In this document: positions 21,073-35,600 of the stretch, one piece after another | Layout of the letters: each line of letters opens with the position of its first letter | Numbering within the stretch: position 1 is the stretch's first letter | From: Loripinus fragilis | Lineage: Eukaryota; Mollusca; Bivalvia; Lucinida; Lucinidae | Assembly: GCA_964019695.1 (NCBI GenBank) | Contig: OZ026520.1 | Coordinates: 26,384,120 to 26,448,119 of the forward strand | Length of the DNA: 64,000 nt | Direction: 5' to 3' | Made by a program: the position numbers and the translations under genes | The notes under the pieces: model-generated | Database searches by the model: none | What the model was told of the DNA's origin: nothing | What the model saw: only the letters and a program-made list of their open reading frames with translations

Positions 21073-21354
21073 AATATTATGGCTAGGTAACGTCATCCTA
21101 TAGGTCACAGATTTACATCCTGATGCTCTCTGAGAGACAAAACAAGAACATTGATGCAGAGGATATTGTTCTGTTTTTTGGAACTTTTGAAATCTCCCGT
21201 TAATACATTTGAAAGCAAAATAACACTGAAGCCAGTCATCAGGAACATGTGGGATATTGCATTGTTTATTATTTGCCATTAGCAGATTCAAGTAAACTTC
21301 CAATTTAAAGTTTTAATTTATTCCTAGGAAATGTAGTTTGTGTGTTGGGGGTAG

Positions 21355-21660
21355 AGTATATGTCTTTAACCATACGTTATCATATCAGACAAAAACAAGT
21401 GGGCATGACCAGGAAACGTCGCAATCACAGACCAAAGACCAACTCACTGTGCCATGATGAATAGTCTGAATAGAGTCAAACGACAGCAACTATACAATAA
21501 ATGAATAGCAACCAACCCTCTCATTCTCAGTTAGATGTGAAGAACTATATATCTTACAAGAAACGGATCAAACACAAAACTCATACACACAGTGAACGCA
21601 ACCGCAAAAAACATGCATCAACAATAACAGAATAATGCTACCCCCTTGACATTACTTCCC
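21355..21660 (-). repeat. R1 dispersed repeat
   Basis: AC-rich strand with GTGGGCATGACCAGGAAACG, CAATCACAGACC and GCTACCCCCTTGAC-type phrases like 22370-22665 and 57793-58130. Strongly diverged. Confidence 0.45.
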
Positions 21661-22369
21661 ACTTACATGTATTGTGCAAATGGACCATATGAGTCTACAG
21701 TAATGTAAATTCAGAGATTTTCTCGAAAATTTTATTTTGGGGAATAGCGTTAAAACACATAATTGCGACGTTAAAAATGCGGGATAAAGGCGTGATTTAT
21801 CTATATAAGTAAACAAAAGAGTGATTTAGCCAATTCGTGATGAATTTATTTTTGGCAAAAATAAAACCCTCGCAATAATTTTCAAATGTACAGTTCAAAG
21901 GATTTACTGGGCCATGGGACCGGGACATCTTTAAAATTAAAAAAAAATGACTCATTTATTCATTTTAGCAGAAATAGGATTGTTTTAATACATGTTTCAG
22001 TAATACGTATGTACAGTAAGAAGAAAGCAAATGCTTTATTTTCAGCAAAACCTATTTGGCTTGATTTTATAGCAAAACTGTGCAGTCAATACCATGGCAA
22101 ACTATATGTTAGCTCAATAAATATCAGTTATGAAAGAAGATATAAAAATAAAACCATTCAGGTAGCTGTCAAAACCAGCGTTATCTCTTCATGTTGACAT
22201 TTGTAAACGATGCAGGAATATTTTTCATATAATTTATTTATCTTTACATATCTAACATATAGATAATAATTAGCTTATTTTAAACGATTGACACGTTTTG
22301 AAATTTGACCCCTTCATTTTAGACTTTAAGAGAAAATCCTAGGCTTATCTATAGAACTCCTTTTAGAGA
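21661..22369. other. Intergenic, no gene seen
   Basis: AT-rich; repeated AATTTTATTTTGGGG / CGCAATAATTTTC pieces only. Confidence 0.45.
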
Positions 22370-22665
22370 AGTATATATCTTATACCACAATCACACATTG
22401 CAGACCATCCCACCGCACCGTGGAAAAGAACCACATAACACTAACAGTAACAAGACACAAGGAAGACAATTAAAGTAAATGACCACACTCTCACGTTCTG
22501 TTCAAGATGATGGCAAAATAAGAGGGACACAAAGTACTAAATAACAAAACGAGGCTTCACAAACAAAGCGAATAACAATAGATAATAAATCAAACGCCGT
22601 AGAAGGTACAGCAGCCTAAACCACTGTAGGGGCTTAAATCCATTTACTGGTACCAAATATTTGCC
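22370..22665 (-). repeat. R1 dispersed repeat
   Basis: ACCACAATCACACATTGCAG, GTGGAAAAGAACCACATAAC and GGGGCTTAAATCCATTTACT match the copy at 57793-58130. Confidence 0.6.
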
Positions 22666-23424
22666 CTAGATTCGACCAGGTTGTTTTACTTTAATTGCCT
22701 TGTTTATAGCATATGACTGTTAGTTCTCTTTGTCTTTTTTACTTTGCTGTGGGTTGGTCTGAAGTTTGTATGTGATTGTGGAATGTCCAGTTCATTCTCA
22801 CGTTTAGTTCTATGAATTACAATGTAAACTAATTGGCGTTTTTGTGAAATATAAATTATTTTGTACCAACATATATGCTATAACTAACAGAATAAATGAG
22901 GAATGTATATGTATCAACGGAGATTCAGGCTATGTTTTTGGTTAAATTGTAGTCTTTAAAAGCAAAATAGTCAACATATAATGTTTCTTGCACACCAGAT
23001 AAGGATATCTGATATTTTATCCTGGGATAGAAAATCTTATCTTACCTAAGCTATCTTACTCAGGGCGTCAAAAAACGTCATCATGTGAAATTGCATCTTA
23101 GCGTATTCAGGGACTTCTGGAAGCTTATTTAAAAATAAATAAATAATAAAAACAGTGGTGAGCAAGACAAAGAATCCATTATTCGTGAGAGGGTAGGATA
23201 GAAAAATCCAAGCAAGCCTTGTGATACCAAATGCCAATCCCTGGAACGAATTTTTCTATCCTATTCCCACACCCATGATATATTCTTATATTACTGCTTA
23301 TGCATGAATTAATCGAGATACATTTTCAAAATGATGCATCAACTTACTTCAGGGGACTTTAGAATGTGGAGAGGAATAATTATGTTTTATTTGTTGCAGA
23401 ATTCTAAACAACCACAAACACACA
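22666..23424. other. Downstream flank / 3' UTR of the SLC6 gene
   Basis: No exon. Contains the first candidate poly(A) signal and a hairpin of GGATAGAAAAATCC / GAATTTTTCTATCC (about 23195-23265). Confidence 0.5.
23386..23391 (-). promoter_or_regulatory. Candidate poly(A) signal of the SLC6 gene
   Basis: AATAAA on the minus strand about 34 bases after the SLC6 stop. This would give a very short 3' UTR. Several other AATAAA-like sites follow near 23130-23150, so the true cleavage site is not settled by sequence alone. Confidence 0.35.
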
Positions 23425-23607
23425 TCAAAGAAACTCATTTATATCTACCTGCTTTGTGGTTATTGTACTCCAAGAATAACTTTTATTGAGGTATCTATCT
23501 TCTGTAGTAGGGTCTGTCACAAACCCATGCACGTAATCTACTAGTTCTCTGTGTTTAACAAGGGCTGGTCCCCATCTCCGTGATGGCAGCAAGAGTAGGC
23601 GAAGTTT
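23425..23607 (-). CDS. SLC6: SLC6 terminal exon e11: cytoplasmic C-terminal tail
   Basis: 60 codons and a TGA stop. It begins [20 protein letters not shown], which matches the family's post-TM12 motif (R-L-x-x-L-x-x-P-x-x-x-W-G-P-A-L-x-x-H-R), then a poorly conserved tail ending Asp-Ile-Asn-Glu-Phe-Leu. The acceptor is CATTTCCAG. The tail is longer than that of bacterial homologues and similar in style to animal SLC6 tails. Confidence 0.95.
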   Translation of the reverse strand, partial: KLRLLLLPSRRWGPALVKHRELVDYVHGFVTDPTTEDRYLNKSYSWSTITTKQVDINEFL

Positions 23608-26600
23608 CTGGAAATGAAAACCAGGAGATGATGACAAAGTGTATGCCCCAGTCAACAATTATACAGTCATTTCAGGATGTTGTTATAGTTGAATTCGTAC
23701 TAAGCAGAAGATAACGTGTCTTCACAATGCCTCGAATGAGTCTCAAACAAGCGAGCACTTGGTCTCAAATCTAACACTCTACCAATGAGCTACTGAGCTT
23801 CTAATGGTCGATGTCAAATGTCATTCCATCTGCAGGATTCAAGTATAAAACAGATAAAATGTCAATGAATGCTCAAAATATCTTTAGTATAAAGTGAAAG
23901 TGTTTAGTGTTTTAGCTTACCCCTATAATTGTGTTTGATTCATCTTCTTTGTAAAGTTTCCGAATCATCATGGCTGGGATGCATATCACAGAGGCTAGTG
24001 CTAACAGCCATCCTATTGCATCTGCCCATCCTGGATAGTTGTAGTCACCATATTTCACAGGGGTATAGTCTATCCATGCGAACAATAAAATAAACTGAAA
24101 GATGAAGATAAGATACTGTAAATTTAAAATTTTTGTTTGATTTGATTGTTTACGTTCCATGGACAGTTTTTCAGTTATGTAGGGAAGGGTCTTCCTGGAT
24201 TGAACCAGTACTAAGCTAGGATTAATGTGTCTTGCTTAAGGACACAACGCAGTGACGCCGGTGAGGCATGAACCCACGGCCCCTCGGTCTTGAGTCAAGC
24301 ACTCTACCACTGAGCGACTGGGCTCCCTAAATTCAGAAATATTTGCGAGAATTTTAATTTCGCAAAAACGTTAAAAGACATGTAAAACTTGTGATGTTAA
24401 AAATTCGAGACTGGAACATGATCTAACTATATCAGTAAACGCAGAGTGCTTTCGAGATTTCGCGAGGGTTTTATTTTCGCGAAACTTCGCGGAGACGAAG
24501 TTTCGCGAAAACAAAACCCCTTGCGAAATTTTCTCAATTTACAGTATTATACAGTGTTCAAAATCAAATTATAGCAATACCTTCTCGCCAGTACATGGGA
24601 GTTTGGTGCCCACCGGTCCAGATAGCCTAGTGGATAAGGCATTCGCTTCGCGAGCGGGAGGTCGAAGGTTCAATTCCCAGTGTTGGCGACATTGGGGTTC
24701 GTTCTGATATGGCCGGTTGGTGAGCCGCCAGCTAGTTAAACGTAATGGTTACCAATTCCTAGCCTGCCTGGTGCCTGGCAAAAGGATGGGATTTGGGAAG
24801 TAAATGTGACAAGTTGAGGTGTCTCATAAGTCAGAAATGGCTGGCCCTTTCTATAGGGGTGACACAATAATAAACAAGCACTTTACTTTTATTGCCTTGT
24901 AAGCAATGAAGGCTCGTGCGAACCTGCACAACACATGTGTGCAGACATGAAATTTAGAAGGTTACTAGCTACATAAAACATGTTGGAGGATATATTAGTT
25001 TAAAAGATCCATAGCAATGAGGCAATTCTATTTTACTTATAAACAGATACAGTAGGTAAAACATGACTATTCACTACATATGCAGTAATCCGTGGTAGGT
25101 TCAATATAACTGTAAACTGAGTCTACCTGCTCGTCCAAAATCAAGGTAAATTCGCCAGTATTTGTTTACAACGATTCTCATCTATCTTTGAAACTACTAT
25201 AAAAGATGTGACCGAGGTAAAGATGTCCAAAATACAAAAAAAGTATGATAAATAGAGATAAATAGACTATAAATGACAATTTTCACATCACCTCCACCAA
25301 TACAAGATGGGGCCGTGAAACACAGTAGGTAACGTGTCTGACTGCAGATACATGTCTGACTGCAGATCCAGGGGTCGCAAATTTGATCTCGACCCGGTCT
25401 CATACTTTCATGGAGATTGATCATGGAACAATTTGTACATTCATTCCCTCCTTCTGCTGATTCAAGAAGTGTTGTTGTCAGTTACAATCAAAAGTATGTA
25501 CACAAAGTACTGGTTAACCACTTGGTTAGGCTCTCCCAGGAAAAAAAGTGTGGTTAGGTGAACTGACATGACCATAACTGTTGACTGGGACGTAAAGCAA
25601 CAAACCAAAACAAAACAATATAAGACCTAGGGCTATTGACCCGCGGGATAATACCAGTGTCTCAGGTTGACAATGGGTATAATATGATAGTTGCCATAAA
25701 ATAATCTCTGTACTCATATATTTTTGTATATACTCCTCAAAATAATTGAAGGACCAATAATATCAATTGTAACATTGATGGATTTTGTGTAGAACGTATT
25801 TTGAAAACCAGTTTTACGATCAAGTCTAATTTTTTTCGACATCTTTGACGCTAATAGGGCCAAGTGAAACAGCAAAAAGAAAGTGGCAAAACATGTTACT
25901 AACAAGGATTTTTTTTTTCATTTTAAAATTTGACCTTAATGCATTGGGATGTCATTTTTGTGTGTGATCCATGGACCACAGAACTGCATGAAATGAATGA
26001 AAAGTGCTATTATATGCTGAAATCTCCGTTTTCGCATGATTTTATGGTGTTTTAATCCCCTCAATACCATCCACCTCTTCCTTTGATAGAAAATTGCCTC
26101 TTTTGGCTGTGGTGTAATAACCAGACAATGGTTTCAGACAACTGGTTTTGGAGTTTGTCTGTGCCAATCTTTGTACAAATTGCCTGGACATCTTTTTAAC
26201 ACTCAAAGGCAGAGAATGACGATAGAAATTCTGATTCTTGATGACCAAGTACGCACATTTATTTCAGAAAAAAAATGTCAAAACTCCATTGTTAGAGATG
26301 AAAATGCTTTCTTCACAGTATATTGAAACTGTTTGAGGAAATGTTTTGCATGTAAGCTGAACTGTTTGAAACAAAGTTTAATTTTATGTCACTTTCATTC
26401 TACTCGAATGACCAAAGAAGTATTTCTTCACCCCACCCACTGCCTTTTGAAAGTGTGTTTTTTAGGGTATGAGAATTTGAGACACAGTTTTGGCAGAATT
26501 AGGCATGGAAATCAGTAATAATGATTCTTGATTTATGGGCATAAAGAATAGAAAGATTTTGGCCAAGCTTTACAGAATTAAATTTGTTGAGCTAATTAAA

Positions 26601-29600
26601 CTCGCGTTCTAAAATCTTTGTCCTTTAATTATTTTGAGGAGTATATGATACTCAGATCAGTAGGACTGAATAAGATCATCCATATTCTTAATATTCCACC
26701 TACATGTATGACTGTGAACAGCTCTGTTAAAGTTGTTTCAATGTTGTTTGATGGATGTAAATTTACAAGTTTGTATACATACCACAATTCCTATAGGACA
26801 TGTGACTAGCCATGTGACCTTCCAAAATATCCAAGGCGGAGACCCAATCATCAGCTCTATATCTTGACAAAAGCGGCGCCATCCTGTATAAAATGAAATA
26901 AAAATGGAAAGTCAAAGTATTCCAGAATGTTCTAAAACAACAAGCAAATTCAGAAAATTTATATCCCCCGCCACTTAATGTTTGTCTTTTAATATGTGAG
27001 CTATCATGAAAGGAGTAAGTCAAACTGACTAAATACACAAAACAGGAAGAAAACTTAATCTGAGAATTTGATCCTATTGATAGTAATTTTAATAAACGCC
27101 TAAAAAGCGACTAAACTCAATTTGTGAAAATAAGTTACAAAAATAATCTTAGGATTATATCCAAAACATATGCACATCTTTAGACCATGATCAAAACATC
27201 TGTAAAGTTTCAAACCAATCGGCATACAACTGTAGAAGTTGCGCACGCAAGATACCTAGTATCTATTCACTTTGGTCGAAAAAATGACTAAGTTCAACTT
27301 GTGAAACTAGAATTATCAGAGAATCTGACTGTAGCCCCGCTGCAGCGCTTTTCATGCTGTAAAAAGACCAAGTTCTAAAGATATGGAGCAGAAACAAAGT
27401 TCTGACATCAATCAAGGGCTATTACTCTGTTACAATTAAGCAAAACATGGAAGGTAGCAATCCCAACATATATCTTATAAATATAAATGCATTTACAAAT
27501 TTTGATGAAATCTTATCCATTTGTTCTCAAGATATTGAGCTGAAACGAAATTCTGACGTCAATCAAGGGCCATAGCTCTATTTCAAATCTGCGAAAAATG
27601 ACAGGTAAAAATCCTGTTCACCTACATATAGATCTTGTCAATATAAATGCATTTATAAAGTTTGATCGAATTCTCTCCATTTGTTTTAAAGACATTGAGC
27701 GGAAACGAAATTCTGACATATATCAAGGGCCATAACCCTGTTACATATGAGTCATAAATTACAGGTAACAATCCCAACCTAGATCCAGTCAATATAAATG
27801 CATAGATAAAACTTGGTGAAAATCTGTCAATATAAATGCATATAATATGAGCCGCGGCATGAGATTTCCAACAATGTGGTATGTGCAGCCAGCAAAGCCT
27901 CGGATCAGCCTGCGCATATGCGCAGTCTGATCAGAGCCTTTGCTTGTCGCTTGAATATTTTATGAGTGTTAAGCTACTGACGGAACATCATTTGGAGTTT
28001 CTAGGCTTAAAAGGAGGCTGTACAGGCTCGTCTGAGTCTGCACTTGTCAAAATGCCACATTGTTGGGAATCACGTGTCACGGCTCAATAAAATTTGGTGA
28101 AAATCTGTCAGTGTGTTTTCAAGATAATAAGCGAAAACTAACACATGTAGACAGTGGGACTACTGAAACGAGAAGTGGTTCTCATCAATCGTGCCCCTTT
28201 TCAAATTTAGGGACTACTCTTAAAGGAAAGAATTGGCTCTCTCGGGGAAATTCTTTTAGAGTTATCTGCTCTTGGTTCTTTTTTACAAAAATCTTTTGAT
28301 TTCAATACATAGAACACAAAGTGTGCTTGATAAAAATACCAACGCAGAACAAGTTTAAATTACTGTCCGTTATATATTTTAAAAATATGTGAATTGTGTT
28401 ATGCGATTTTTAGTCGTAAAAATAAACGCATTGCCTTGTTTTCTAAACGATTTTGGTATTGCTGTCATAATGAGAGCTACGTCTATGGCTTTCGGATTTA
28501 CTACAGCGTTTATGTCTATGTGATAAAAACAGTTTTCTCATGGGTCAAAATGTCGTTAAGCGGTTCTTCTATAATTAAAACACCCACGAAAACAATACGT
28601 TATTCAATGTATGTTACCCGATGATCTGTGCTACATGGCATCTATCATCTTAAGCCGACTGCCAGATTGACGTGTTCTATAGATATGACTGACGTACAGT
28701 CAAATAGCTTTTCTATTTTGAGGAAAATAATTGTTTGGAAACATATGCCTATAATTTCTCATGTACGTCATTCCAATGTGATTTCCTGAATATCTGAGAC
28801 ATACCACAGGAATACCAGTCGTTTCTGTTTGCAATTAAACTGAACAAGAAATAAGCTAGCTAAGCTACACAGACTTTTCAGAATCTTGAGATTGTAATAA
28901 CCATTAAAGTATCACTTTAATGTTGCACCAAACTCCATTTTCATTTTATTTAGATTCAAGCAGCTCCAGTAAACTTGGCATTTCATTTTGGATGATTCAC
29001 ATGGATTTTCATGCATTAATCCTCCCCCTCCCCCACAAAGAAAAGAACAACAACAACAAAAAAAAAAAAAATACATCTATGAGCCAGTGCATGAGATTTT
29101 CCAACAATGTAGTATGTGCGACCAACAAAGCCTCAGATCAGCCTGCGCATACGCGCAGTCTGATCAGAACATTCGCTAGTCGCATGAGTGTTCTACGATT
29201 GTTATGCTACTGACTGAACACCATTTGGAGTTTCTAAGCTTAAAAGGAGGCTGCAGAGGCTCATCCGAGTCTACACATGTCAAAATGCCACATTTTTGGA
29301 AATTTCATGCACTGGCTCCTATTATAAAAGGTGCCATCTGCCGCATTTGTGATTGCCGTTTCAAAGGTTAATCAAGAATAGCGATGCCTTGCCAGCATGC
29401 AGTCTCGGGCCACTATCGGCCCGCCAGTGAAACGCCATTTGAATTGCGTTTCGCTGGCGGGTCGATATTGCCCCGCTAACAAAATTACTGGGCAACACGC
29501 AGCATTCTCGTGTGTGTTGATCAAACTAAGCTGTGGGCAGATTCAACTTTTCGTTTTTGTTCTCTTGTTTTCGGTTGGCGTGAATCGTTAATAAGGTCAG

Positions 29601-32600
29601 TCAAAGACAACCTTTAAAAGGGCTTAGGCTACTGTTCGTTCTAAGGCGGTGGTTCTGTTGTTGTTGACTTGTTGTTTATTGCAACTCCGATTGTGGGAGT
29701 CTGAAATTTTTCTATGTTTTGTTGTACGTTACTTTATGTTCATTCTAGTTTTGCAATCGTCTTGATGGGGAAGAGATAGCTGGTTGCTGTGCTTAGTTTG
29801 TATTCCTGGTGTCTCATGATTGCTGTGTGGCTCTTCCTCTCGGTGCCAAGGGTTTGTCTGCAGTTTGAGATTGTGGTATTTCCTGATCATACTCACTATT
29901 GTTCAGGACGGCAGATGTGCATTGCATATGTTACGTTGCCCGAGTATTTGGTCAAATTATTTATGCTTCAATGACCATTTTGATTTAATTATTATCAAGC
30001 ATTTGAGCCAGGCTCATGAGAACTTTGTACGTAACGCATACAAGTGAAGCCATTCCTTAAACACGCATACACGGCATTTTTTGGCACAAAATACCTCATG
30101 AATGGTATCGGGAAAGTCTTGAAGTCCTCTCTGTGTTTGTGCGAGTCATGAATGCTGTGAAAAATTTTGTCACTGCGCATGCTCTTCAGCGCCCATGTGA
30201 TACGCACCAACATTGCAAATACTGGCCAAGTTGTAAACAACAATGATTTTATTTCTGATACAATTACAACGGGCCAGTTACAGGTAAGCACTATATTTCA
30301 GTGTAAAATTGCAATTATTTTTTTATCCACCAATTTAAACATATGTTTTGGGTGCTCTAAAGAACCGTCTCATTGAGACGGTTCTTTTGAGTACCCACAA
30401 CATATGTTTTTGTTAAAAACTAAAAAATAGTTTCAGTTACGCAGTCTTATCTGGGGGCCTGAATTCGTAGTAAACACCCTTTTCTAAGAACCCGTTCAAA
30501 TGAGCTTCATAAACGGGATAATACAGAGGATTGTCATATTCTGTCTATCAGGGGACATTCCATTACGCCAAGACAGTGTGAGAAAATCCTATATGAGTAG
30601 CGTTACTCTATAGAAATTAATACGATCCGTTAACCTTAAACCTGCTCAACGCATTTACAGTAAAACCTGTCTTAAGCGGCGACTTACAAATAGACAAAAA
30701 AGGTCTTAATGGGAAATAGTAGCTTAATGAAGGTCGAAAGTATTGCAGAATGCTCCCATTGGAGCATTCTCCAATACTTTTGACCTTCATTCTGCGATAA
30801 TCGGTATTGAAAACCAATTTTTGTGTTCTTTTTGAGTGGCCGCTTAAGACAGGTTTTAATGTACTCAATAGAAATTAATTCATCCGTTAAACTTAAACCT
30901 GCTCAATACATTTATACGAAATATGATTTGTCTTCTATTTTCAATCTGGTTCAATTGCATTCTTTCAATTAATAAAGTGGAATCTAACTTTGCATGGATG
31001 AAAGAGCAAATTCTGACCAGAAAGCTTCGTCAGACGGTTCAGTTGTGCGATTTCAACTGATACATGTAAGAAAGAGGGCAAAGATCAGGAATCGATACAA
31101 TCAAGCACCATACCTGACCCAGGAAAATACTAATACATGTCCTATCTGGGGCTGCATTGAAAACGTAGATCATAAACAGACGTCTTCGTCAGAAGCCACG
31201 GTTTTCCTAAAAAATATATATCCGGACTCAGCAGGCCTATTTTGAAATAATCAGTGCTAATACTACGATATCCATAAATTGCAAACCAGTTTTATTGCTT
31301 TAAAAGAATGATGATGCTGCATATAAACTACCTGTCTCCGCCATGTTAACATCTCCATACATACGTGATACCATTTAGCTATGTTGGCATATGATATAAT
31401 TGAGCCGTGTCATGTGATTTCCAACAATGTAGCATTTTGACAAGTGTAGACTCAGATGAGCCCGCGCAGCCTCCTTATGAGCTTAGAAACTCCAAATTAT
31501 GTTCTGTCAGTAGCTTAAAGGTCATAGAGTATTCAAGCGACTAGCAAAGGCTCTGATCAGACTGCGCATATGCGCAGGCTGGTCTGAACCTTTGCTTGTC
31601 GCTCATACCACATTGTTGAAAATCTCATGCTGCCGCTCATATTCGATAGGCATTTATTGAGTATGACAGTAGTTACAGTCTAGAATGCTAAATGAAAAAC
31701 TAGTCAAGGCAATCACTAGTACGTACACAAAAATAGAAGAAACAAAATGCGTTTTAATATGGACCTATGGTTTCAATTGACTTAAACGGGAACTGAAAAT
31801 ATCCTTTTTCATCGATATGAGAAATTTAAGGCATTACAGAAATAAATAAATAATGCTTTATTGTCATATGAGCCGCGACATAAGATTTCCAACAATGTGG
31901 TATGTGCGACCAGCAAAGCCTCAAATCAGCCTGCGCATACGCGCAGTCAGAGCCTTTACTAGACGCTTGAATATTCTTCGACTGTTAAGCTACTGACCAA
32001 ACCTAATTTGGAGCTTCTAAGCTTAAAAGAAGGCTGCACAGGCTTGTCTAAGTCTACACTTGTCAAACTGCCACATTGATTGAAATCACATGCCACGGCT
32101 CAACTATGTTTATAGCCAAGAGTTAGGTTTGCATGTACTCTGAGGATTTCATCTGTAACAACAAAGCAGCCTTCTATAATATATTTGGTGAGAAGAGCAC
32201 CTGGCGTCAAAAAAGAAGTTGGCTACACCAAGAAGTCAGCTGTAAGATATATACTAGTCAAAAGTTCTAACCGGCCACGTGTGTTTTTATCAATTTTCTG
32301 AAAAGTTAATATCACTATATCAATTTCATTTGCAGTACCGAATAGGCCAGCCTATCAGTAAATGATACCAAAAAAAAAAAAACGGCGAAGCAAAATTGAT
32401 TAAACTGTAACCGATAGGGTTTACCGAATACACGGACCCTCAATTTCAAAATTCACAAGAATTTACATTGGATGGTGGGGTAATTTTTGACATATTGGCC
32501 AATAGCAACGAGTCTCATGTAGATGGGGTGTTCATTTCAACACATTAGTGTCCAAAATGAGTCTGGCTTTTGAGATTAAAACGTTTTGCTTGTGAAAGGT

Positions 32601-35600
32601 GGTTATTTCAAAATGTCACGACTAACAAATTGTGCCAAAATGCGAATTTTGCGTACAGCAATTCAAATTGACATCCTGCATGTACTGATTAACATTTTGT
32701 CAATTTCTTTACTGTTTAGGGTACATGACACGTCTGGCTATTTCGAGATGAATAAAGACTAGTCATAGCATTTCACGTATTGAAGAAGATTAATAAAATG
32801 TTGGTGGCCGGTTAGAACTTCGGCTAGTATAATCTACATGTGTTTTCTCCATTGGTATGGAGAGAATTATCTCTGCATAATGCTTGCAGCTAGATACTGC
32901 ACAATAGTTGCTCCATTTGAGGATAAGGTATATTGGTTCCTGTATTTTGAATTAATATCAACAACACAGTAGGTAAGTTATGAAAACAAGATTCGAAACC
33001 TGAATAGTTATTAACCGTTTGTAGACAGTAAACTCCAAAACGCATACCTTTGCCGATAACGAGGACACAGATCAAATTCCAACAAACTATAACTCATTGC
33101 CTACTATTTTCTTTGATAGTGTCGTCTGCTCATAACTTTGCAAATAGATTGTACTCAGGTCAGGCCCTACAAAACATCGTGTCTGACCTGGATCAAATCT
33201 GTTTGACACTCAGATGGTATTTCTGAAATAATATTTCGAAAAAATTGATTTTGAAAAAAAAACAGACGACAAAAAAGCATGGACAATTTTCTAGGAGGCA
33301 ACAAATTTTCTATATCAAACTTAATGAAGAGGCCATTGGTCTAAAATTTGCAAAAGAAAAATAGCCTTTTAAATTACGGTGTTGGTGATATAAAGACAAC
33401 CAACCCATGGGAGCCAGATACAAATTATTGCGACCCTATATAATAGGACTTTTTCTTCCTTAAATTGCTTTCATCTTTTGATTCGATTTGAAATTGTTAA
33501 GGCGAACATTTATCTATATATAAAAATTGAGTGTCTGCGATGCTTGAGATTCATAATTGAGTTGTGATATGAATGATATTTCCAAAAATGTTGTATGTGC
33601 CACCAGCAACGTCTCAGACCAGCCTGCGCATACGCGCAGTCTGATCAGAGCCTTTGCTAGCCCCTTGAATTTTCTATGAGTGTTAAGCTACTAATTTAAC
33701 AGCATTTGGAGTTTCTAAGCTTAAAAGGAGGCTGCACAGACTCGTCTGAGTCTACACTTGTCAAAATGCCACATTGTTTAGAAATCACATGTCATGGCTC
33801 AATTACATTTCATTTAGCAACTTCCAAAAATACAAACAGGTCAGTATAACCAGAAATGCCACACTCACAGACGAAAGATTAACCATCGAAGCAGCAAAGA
33901 AGAGACACAGAAGACAGACAGCCACACACCAGCTAGTGGAGTCTCACCGGCGTCACTGCGTTGTGTCTTTGAGCAAGAACATTAATCCTAGCTTAGTACT
34001 GGTTCAACCTAGGAAGATCCGTCCCTATATATCTGAAAGATTGTTGATGGGACGTAAAGAATCAAAACAAATGAAAACACACCATATGCCGCAGATTGTG
34101 CATCTGATCAGGATCTTCATTATTTGCTTATAGAAATTATATCAAAGTTTGGATAAAATTGAAAATTAGAACCCAACTATCCTTCAAACAGAACAGAAAT
34201 GAACTGGTCAAATTGAAATTGGTAGACCAGTTGGGTTATGCAGTGGCTGAGTTTGTAACCATGCATTATAGGCTATCGCATACTAGCAGCGTTTTACCAC
34301 GTGTTGTCTGTTCTGCTCAAGTAGGCATGCACTGCAATAGTGCATTTGGGTAAAAGCGACTGACATAGGCGTCTGGCTGAGGTAAACGCTATCCTTGGGG
34401 CATTTGTCAACATATTTATCCTATATTAATACAATCAAACAATGCTTAGTGATTCTGATCAGTGATGGACTTTCTGAACAGTACACTGGACCTTAGCCCC
34501 TAAAGCGCTGACATATGCATGCTCAAATGCCCTCTTCTGAAGTCGTATACTGCAAATATTTGCCTATCATTACCAACTTAAGCATAGAATCAAACAGTGT
34601 GGACCCTGATCTATAGGAGTAGGCTGATCTGGATGGACACTGATTGTCATTTGCCTTTTAAACATTTCAGCAGACAACAAAATCAGAAGGCCTTAGCTGT
34701 GACTGTCACTTAAAGGGTTACGAATTGCCCCTGAGGTCAAGGAAATGAGGTTTGTCTGAGACTAACGTCTTAAGGTAAGATTTATGACACCAGCCAAGAG
34801 TCATACAGAAATATATCTCATTTATATCCTTTGTCCTAGACTTGGTCCATGAACTGATACTTTCATACAATGCAATATTTACAAGTTTTACCAGTATTTG
34901 TATTGCTTGATATAGCTTATTAGTGCCAATTTAAGTCACCTCATTTTTCAAAATGGGCTTGATATCCTTTTGCACAAGCACTATCTAAATAAACTTTATA
35001 ATCATAAAATAATTAATTATAATTTTGATGGGAAAATCACTTATCACCAGAAATAAGACATCTCTTCAAAATACAACTATTGTCAATTTTAAGAACCATC
35101 AACATGCTTTAGCGTTTGCATACTAATGTGCTCATCCATGTGGTTTGATACGATGGGCCTGTAATTATAAATTATATATGTATACTAGCCAAAAGTTCTA
35201 ACTGGCCACCTGCATTTTATTAATTTTCTTCAAAACGTGAAAAGCTAGTCTTTTTGCATCTCGAAATAGCCAGACGTGTCATGTACCCTGGACAGTAAAG
35301 TTGTTGACAAAATGTTTAACAGTGCATGCAGGATGCCAATTTGAAACTAGAAAGGACACTAAATACTACACAACAAAATAAAGACCTCGTTCTGAACTGG
35401 TCAAAATACTTACCATATGCATGTGTAACAGCAAGGACCTCACATAGGCCAATCATGAGAAGAGACCATGCTGCCACGTAATGATCCATAATCTGTAGAA
35501 CGTATACGCCTCCCTGTTTAAAATATATATGCAAACGTATAAAGTAAGCTGTGTGTACTGTCGTCGACACCTTATATTTTGGTCCTGAAATGACCCATAC

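Larger units (their letters stand above)
24330..26782 (-). other. SLC6 intron e9-e10, upstream part (2.5 kb)
   Basis: Holds two different tRNA-derived SINEs (24613-24885 and 25308-25610). Between 25611 and 26782 I see only AT-rich sequence with short chance frames. Confidence 0.6.
26884..35413 (-). other. SLC6 intron e8-e9 (8.5 kb)
   Basis: Dense in short mobile elements: five M2 copies, a tandem repeat split by an M2 insertion, R1, M10, M7, a short Penelope fragment, the short form of the M6 element and part of another, an M8 element and a SINE fragment. 28151-29079 holds nothing I can name. Confidence 0.7.

Noticed and set aside
24613..24690. tRNA gene
   Set aside because: A and B boxes are present, but a clean cloverleaf with 7-bp acceptor stem was not found and a SINE body follows.
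26763..27038. 91-codon minus frame beginning in intron sequence (containing [13 protein letters not shown])
   Set aside because: It reads SLC6 exon e9 in the wrong frame; the +1 frame gives the conserved [11 protein letters not shown].
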